A stretch of 64,000 nt of DNA from Berberis thunbergii (Eukaryota > Streptophyta > Magnoliopsida > Ranunculales > Berberidaceae): the NCBI GenBank assembly GCA_003290165.1, contig QNQO01000200.1, positions 372,001 to 436,000 of the forward strand, given 5' to 3'. Shown one piece after another: positions 59,075 through 64,000 of the stretch. The position numbers and the translations under genes are program-made. Below the pieces are notes generated by a model. That model saw nothing but the letters and a program-made list of their open reading frames with translations, did no database searches and was not told the DNA's origin. The stretch's first letter is position 1. Each line of letters starts with the position of its first letter.

Positions 59075-59330
59075 GCATATATTGGACAATAAAGAAAGAT
59101 CGTGCAATGCAGATAACATTTTAAATAGAACGAGCTTTACAGAATTTCAATTATCTCTCCTTTGGAGGCTGCCTTCCACGTTCAGGTACTAAATGCTCCA
59201 TCAAAATTCACATACAAAGATGAACAGAGTTCTGTCCTCCAGGCTACATGACAGTGAATAGGCTTTGAATATCTCTAAAATGCTAGGCATGTCACTAGCA
59301 GATAATTGTACAACTTTGATGCTTTGTGCA
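59075..59330 (+). pseudogene. Duplicated last ZEP exon with flanks (decayed)
   Basis: Collinear with 42145-42380. Shared landmarks are 'catatattggac', 'gtgcaatgcagataacatttta', 'ggctgccttcc', 'ggtactaaatgctccatcaaaa' and 'gttctgt.ctccaggct'. The region equivalent to exon 16 is about 59169-59252. The splice acceptor (gcag in ZEP) is changed to ggag, and a base is lost near the AAATCACA segment. Only the 3' end of the gene was copied, so no product is expected. Confidence 0.85.
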
Positions 59331-60605
59331 ATATAGGAATAGTCGAAGCAAAGAATCAAACCAACAATGTAGGAAAACCCTGATCATAATTTGATTAAGG
59401 AAAGACAAAGAAGCCGCAAAGTGCATAAATGTGATGCTTGTGAGTTGTTATCGATGTTGAGAACTTGGGATCCTATGTTTGGGTTCAATACAAAAACAAG
59501 TGATAAAGATAGATCTGGGTGGTGTCATTGATGATGATGTTCCCTTTTCTTTTTCTTTTATGGTAAAGCTAGAGTCGGATAATATTAATTCGTGCCGTTT
59601 ATCCTAGTAACATATTCCTTAATAAAACTGATTAGCTAAAAATAATGTTTCGATAATTTTTTAGAGAAACAATTTCAGTTTTCCTAAATAAATGTATTCC
59701 CAGAGTTGTTTTCAGTATGCAGCAGTCTTAGTAGATCAGCTGAATTCATCATCCCTCAGAATGCAGTTTTTTCAGTAAGGACATCCATTTATTGTACCCA
59801 CAGGATGGCTGTGCATGCAGCACAATCACCTTCCAAGAATATGGAAGAAAGATAAACTTGGCATTGGGAGATGCAGAGATGTCAAGGTGACAGTAGCTGA
59901 TCACCTTCCTCACTATTTTGTGTGGTGGCCTGGGTTCATATGGTCTGAATTTGACATAAATGAGGCTCTGAACTCCAAATCATAGACAATTGTGCCAACA
60001 CGGGAAGTGCAGGGTCGCCCTAAGTATTAGGAATATAGGGATTTTTAGGATTTAGATTACTTTGTTTTGTAAAAAGGGTGTTTGGTCATTGCAATAATCA
60101 AAATTTTGAGATTGAAGATTTATTGTCGGAGAAGATGTCACCATTTTGGTATCAAAATGTGTAAAATCTAGAAGAAGATGTCGCTGAAGGGATATTGAAT
60201 CACTGCAGTACTAGCAATGATGAAACGCTTAAAAAAGGCCGTTGACATTTCAGAGAAGAATGCTACTGTTTTGGGTTGTCCAAAACTTGAATTTATCCGT
60301 CAGGAATCGCGTTAAGAAGCTAGATATGGGAGATAGAAAAAAATTTGGATTTGTCTGAAGAGGTGATCCCTAGTACTGTCGATTTGCAGAAATGTGTAAA
60401 ACCAGGCCATGGACCCAGGCCCCCTAGAAATGCTGCCTTGCGAAATGTAAAATATCTTTCTTCTCACCATCTTATAAGAAAAATGTTTGCACTTCGATTA
60501 GGGTAGGAATTAACTTACTTTCTTTTCAAGTATCAATTTTTCTAAGTAGGGTGTGGTCTACAAACTTCAACATTAGTTTAGTAATTTTATTGTGATCTCC
60601 ACTCT
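59331..60605. other. Intergenic, no gene recognised
   Basis: No long frame or RNA gene. A short stretch at 59811-59905, after an 'acag' (frame GCACSTITFQEYGRKINLAL), could be a lone exon relic, but I cannot assign it. Confidence 0.3.
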
Positions 60606-60611
60606 AAGGTT

Positions 60612-60928
60612 GTGTTTGGTTGCATGAAAGTATATTTGATGAAAATTCATGAGTGGACTACCAACATTTAAGTTAAATTAAGGTAGCATTATTTAATTTG
60701 TGATTAATTGTGAGATAAAAATCCCATGAACATGGGAACTACGTGCTTTAGTGGGAATAGGAAGTGTGATTCCCATGTTAGCATGTGATTCTCATGTCAA
60801 TGAAGTTTCCACTCCCATAATTAATCACAAAATATAATGGTGGATAATGAGTGTTATTTCAATTTAACTTAAATATAGATAGTCCTTTCATGAATTTCCA
60901 CGGAGTAAAATTTCATGCAACCAAACAC
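60612..60928. mobile_element. MITE with inverted termini gtgtttggttgcatgaaa
   Basis: Left end 60612-60629 and right end 60911-60928 are exact reverse complements over 18 bp, with further pairing inward (aaaattcatga / tcatgaatttcc). The body is 317 bp, AT-rich and non-coding. The terminus resembles Tourist- or hAT-type MITEs; the target duplication is unclear, so the superfamily is not assigned. Confidence 0.75.
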
Positions 60929-61351
60929 TCTCGATCTATGAATTTAGATCATATACACGCTATCATAAATTCTTTTGAGCAGGATGAAATCAACAAATAT
61001 TCAATATAACACGCATTCTTTCATTGGAAGGCAATCTACACAAACTATTGCCAAGAATTTAACATCTGAAATTTCATTTTTTATCTGAAATATGTGTCCT
61101 TAAATATCTTGAACTTCGGAAAACCCATATGGCTCTCGTTCTTCCACTTCAATTGTTTCCCACAAAAGTCAAAACTTAAATTCTCTACTATCTCGACTCC
61201 AAACTTCCTCATGTCTGTCCACATCATGAAACAAATTTCATTCCAACTTTAATATATTAGTCTAGTCATATTTCAATGTAAAAATAAGATGTAGAGTATA
61301 TTTATATTTCCATATTTATGCTTTAAAAATAATGCAAACTAGTCTACAATT

Positions 61352-62425
61352 TCAACCGATATTTTTTCCCTTTTGAGTCCGAAAATCAAAACAGAAAGTA
61401 TCAGTAACCTCATCACAGCTCCAACCAGCTCTTCGAAGCGAATCCGAAAACCGATCCCATTTCAGAAGCAATGCATCAAACACTGATTGACTGTCTAACA
61501 AAACCAACTCTTCTTCGTAGAAACCACAACCTGATACGTTCAAAATCTCCGATACATCGGATTCGTCCCAACCGCTATTTCTCAAAACCGTTCCTATACG
61601 TTTCAAATACTCCTCCACCCATATCGGCCGATACATTGAAACAGAGAGATCGAAATATTGCTCTGGGGATGACGAACACGAAGAGGAGAGTGAGCAAGAT
61701 GAGTTCTTTCGTCGAGAATTGGTTGCCATTTCGCTCCAAAACTCAACCCATCTCGGCTTTCTCGAAGATTTGGAGGAGAAAAATCGTTGCTTCGTGAGAA
61801 AACGGGGGTCGTGTGTTTCAAAAATCGACTCCCGTTCGAAGAAGTCTTTAAGGTCAAATCCGCAACAAAAGATTTGATTTTCATCTATGAAAAAAACTGG
61901 GTTTCCAGCTAAAGAGGGATTACATGGAATGTAACAGTGATTGAATAGAGGGATCAAAACGGGAGCTTTTTTAAGTGCAATTCGAGCAAAACGAAGCGAT
62001 TTCTGTCGATTCGAAGGTCTGGGGCCCCAAGATTTCGGCCAGAGAGCTTCATTACTTGCGATTTGGAAGGAAATAGCGGCAATGGGGAGGTCGATGAGAG
62101 CTCGAATGTGGGATTTGAAGCGCCAATTGGGGAAACCAGGGCCCATGGGGAGGGCAGAGGAGAGGATCGCTCGTAGATCGGGCGGGAAGTGAAAGTTGAA
62201 CTCGGCTTCAAGGCGAGCGAACTCGGTGGGGGTGAGTCCCTTGTGGACTCGGGTGCCTGAATTGAGGAGGTGTGAGATGACATTGTTGGCGAGTGAAGTG
62301 AAGGAGAGGAGACCTGTTCGGACAGGGATTTGGGTTGATGGATTGGCGGCCCGGATTGAGAGACGACGTAGACCAGCTAAGTGGCCCGGGTTTAGACCGG
62401 TCAGTCTGCGTTCGATGTCGACCAT
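61352..62425 (-). CDS. Plant SUKH (SMI1/KNR4-like) domain protein, uncharacterised
   Basis: Single-exon 357-residue protein starting with ATG at 62423-62425; start chosen because upstream sequence looks like a short 5' UTR with a TATA box. Residues ~65-200 carry GLTPTEFARLEAEFNFHFPP-DLRAILSSALPMGPGFPNWR and GNPVFFIDENQIFCCGFDL, which fit the SUKH fold of yeast SMI1/KNR4 and bacterial immunity proteins (family knowledge, from memory). A Ser/Arg-rich linker (~235-255) leads to a conserved-looking C-terminal part (IWVEEYLKRIGTVLRNSGWD, LLKWDRFSDSLRRAGW). No signal peptide or membrane segment is seen. It converges on ZEP about 19 kb away. The function is unknown; the name rests on domain resemblance. 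Confidence 0.85.
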   Translation of the reverse strand: MVDIERRLTGLNPGHLAGLRRLSIRAANPSTQIPVRTGLLSFTSLANNVISHLLNSGTRVHKGLTPTEFARLEAEFNFHFPPDLRAILSSALPMGPGFPNWRFKSHIRALIDLPIAAISFQIASNEALWPKSWGPRPSNRQKSLRFARIALKKAPVLIPLFNHCYIPCNPSLAGNPVFFIDENQIFCCGFDLKDFFERESIFETHDPRFLTKQRFFSSKSSRKPRWVEFWSEMATNSRRKNSSCSLSSSCSSSPEQYFDLSVSMYRPIWVEEYLKRIGTVLRNSGWDESDVSEILNVSGCGFYEEELVLLDSQSVFDALLLKWDRFSDSLRRAGWSCDEVTDTFCFDFRTQKGKNIG

Positions 62426-62513
62426 TGAAGTGAAGAAGGTAATGGATGGTGTGTGTTTGGAGAGGAGAGAAATAAAATTGCTTGTTTTGATATGGAGAGG
62501 AAAGTGAGGAAAG

Positions 62514-62522
62514 TTTTATAGT
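62514..62522 (-). promoter_or_regulatory. Probable TATA box of the SUKH-like gene
   Basis: On the minus strand CTATAAAAC lies about 90 nt upstream of the ATG. It is followed by a CT-rich stretch (ttcctctcc, ttctctcctctcc) typical of a plant 5' UTR. Confidence 0.6.
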
Positions 62523-62713
62523 GGGATGGGCGATGGGGCCTACTTGTGATCAAAGGTTTGAACAGCGTGGCTAAAAGAGGTGCAACGGCTAGAAAATTTA
62601 GTTTTTCACTTTTCATAATTTGTTTTTTAAGAAAATAAATATGAATATAAATACATGAACAAGATTTTTAATGGGATTCTAAACTATATAATTAATTGCA
62701 TAAGTAGCTCTAT

Positions 62714-62865
62714 GAGCCCTTCTAGGGAGCCGAGGGAAGGAGTGAGGGATGGGTGCAATCACCCATTACTCTCGAGATAAGCGATGTTGCGTATCTTGAT
62801 GCAATTTTGCTTATCTCCAGAGGGATGAGTGGTTACACCCATCCCTCGCTCCCTAGAATTTCTGG
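62714..62865. mobile_element. Mutator-like MITE with 9-bp target duplication
   Basis: The inverted ends share TTCTAGGGAG and GAGGGA, and the inner arms pair (gagggatgggtg / cacccatccctc; gcttatct / agataagc). Flanks tagctctat are identical at 62705-62713 and 62866-62874. It is the same family as 42725-42900 by its TTCTA..GCGAGGGA ends. Confidence 0.75.
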
Positions 62866-62874
62866 TAGCTCTAT

Positions 62875-63113
62875 ATAGTGAAACGATTACCTGAGCGCCT
62901 CAATTAGCCTATGGTGTGTAGTGAGACTCAAATCAATAACCTCAAAACATGGTGTAGGGGTTTGGCGACTTATCATAAATAGAAGCTAAGAGTAGTTGAT
63001 ATAGAGATTGTGAAACATCCACACTTGGAAACAAGTACCCTAAGCAGTAACAATCTCTAGTTTCTTATCTAATTACAATTGGCTAACAAAGAAATATTAA
63101 TCTTGATTGATAT
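62875..63113. other. Spacer, nothing recognised
   Basis: AT-rich DNA between the MITE and the LTR at the right edge. Confidence 0.4.
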
Positions 63114-64000
63114 TGATGCGTCCAAAATTTGTTCTCCTGTAAGTCTGACCTGCAAAACAAACGTTAGATTGTAAAAAATCACTTTTTTGATGACCGAAGG
63201 CGCTCCAGTGCTTAAGTCAGTAACCTAATTGGAGATAAAAAAAATTTGACATAACTCAGTTAAAATTACATACATTTGTCGAATGTTCTCTTTCATTTAT
63301 ATAATGGCCGTTATTAATTATGTGCGTGACTTAAGCATATGAGGCGCAACGAGATAATGCATTCTTTTAACAGTCTCGGCCTTTATGAAGATACGTCCTT
63401 AGAGGCGTATCTCCCTCCACGACTATTTTCTCTGCAACGTTCCTCCTCTTTAAGGGAGAACTCTATTGGGTCTGGATTTGGACATCTGACTATGATTTAT
63501 TCTGACAGGCCATGTTTAGGCTTTTATGATTGGATTCACTCTTCTTGGGCTTTATGAATTGGCCTAGTCTTGGGATACTTGATCCTCGTGATGGACGATC
63601 TATGCCACATGTATGGTTATGATGACAGTCTTATTTAATGTATCATCAGCTACTTCCCCCTTAGTTAGTGGGTATGTTAACGTAACCACTAATTGTACGA
63701 CAATTGAATTTTTAATTTCACCATTAATGTAGTTACCATTTGTTACTGCGTTTGTTTCTCCAATGTCTCACCCACCTATTTATTTTAGCATGATTTTTGG
63801 GATTTTACGTGACCATCGTGTCCCGCACATTTTTCTATATGTAGTCATTTTGTTGTTCAACCCTATAAAAATGAGGAGGTGGATACACCATTTTTTCTTT
63901 ACGTTCTTTTTGTTCCCAGGCTCTGATATCTTTCTCGTTCGTTTTTGTCTCATAACGATGTCTAGCTTAAGGGTTCTAAGTAGTGATGTGTTTGCTACTT
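63114..64000 (-). mobile_element. Reversed family A element, 3' LTR and start of accessory ORF (cut by window edge)
   Basis: The LTR (63114-63648, 535 bp) runs TGATGCGTCC to TATCATCA on the + strand. The reverse purine tract (cttccccctta) follows. The + strand then continues collinear with 3558-3900 to 'cataacgatgtctagctt', the start of the antisense accessory ORF. The rest of the element lies beyond the window. LTR length and layout match the copy at 3023. Confidence 0.8.

Noticed and set aside
1..64000. A wholly new biological system (defence island, gene cluster or similar)
   Set aside because: Only two ordinary host genes are supported; the rest is explained by transposons, repeats and probable organelle-derived DNA.

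Overview
The window reads as nuclear DNA of a flowering plant, most likely a eudicot. It has a long chloroplast-targeted housekeeping gene split into 16 exons with GT-AG introns, very AT-rich intergenic DNA, and a dense load of plant-type transposons: Ty3/gypsy of the Tat, Athila and chromovirus types, LINE, SINE, hAT, CACTA, Mutator-like and a possible Helitron. There are no operons, CRISPR arrays or prokaryotic genes. Only two ordinary host protein genes are supported.

Layout. 1-2.7 kb: hAT-type elements and a possible Helitron. 2.9 kb: a decayed tRNA-His. 3.0-22.7 kb: a nest of old Ty3/gypsy elements. It holds a reversed Tat-like element (family A), an inverted scrap of LTR-B, a Tat-like element B1 with decayed gag/PR/RT/dual RNase H/INT and a 180-bp tandem array, an Athila-type non-autonomous element lying in that array, and a second, internally deleted family B copy (B2). 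22.7-27.5 kb: microsatellites, AT-rich DNA, and a hAT element carrying a nested CACTA MITE. 27.5-33.3 kb: a very young minus-strand chromovirus with near-identical 510-bp LTRs, broken by one stop codon and one frameshift. 33.3-36.0 kb: a direct duplication of the region upstream of the zeaxanthin epoxidase gene, with a solo LTR between the copies and a SINE in only one copy.

36.2-42.3 kb: the zeaxanthin epoxidase gene (ZEP/ABA1 family; carotenoid and abscisic acid pathway), 16 exons on the + strand. The sequence as given has a 1-nt frameshift in exon 15, in the last part of the FHA domain. 42.7-43.7 kb: a Mutator-like MITE and a large foldback. 43.7-53.3 kb: a block of different composition with no recognisable nuclear gene; I infer organellar (mitochondrial-like) DNA, with LINE fragments in both orientations inside it. 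53.3-58.3 kb: the 3' part of another family A element (gag tail, 71-bp tandem array, antisense accessory ORF, 3' LTR). 59.1-59.3 kb: a decayed second copy of the last ZEP exon and its flank. 60.6 kb: a MITE. 61.35-62.43 kb: a single-exon minus-strand gene for a plant SUKH (SMI1/KNR4-like) protein, convergent with ZEP. 63.1 kb to the end: the start of one more reversed family A element.

ZEP and the SUKH-like gene are the host genes, about 19 kb apart and tail to tail; nearly everything between them looks inserted. I found no convincing new biological system. The most useful observations are the ZEP frameshift and its duplicated pieces, the nested insertions with readable target-site duplications, and the organelle-like/LINE mosaic.
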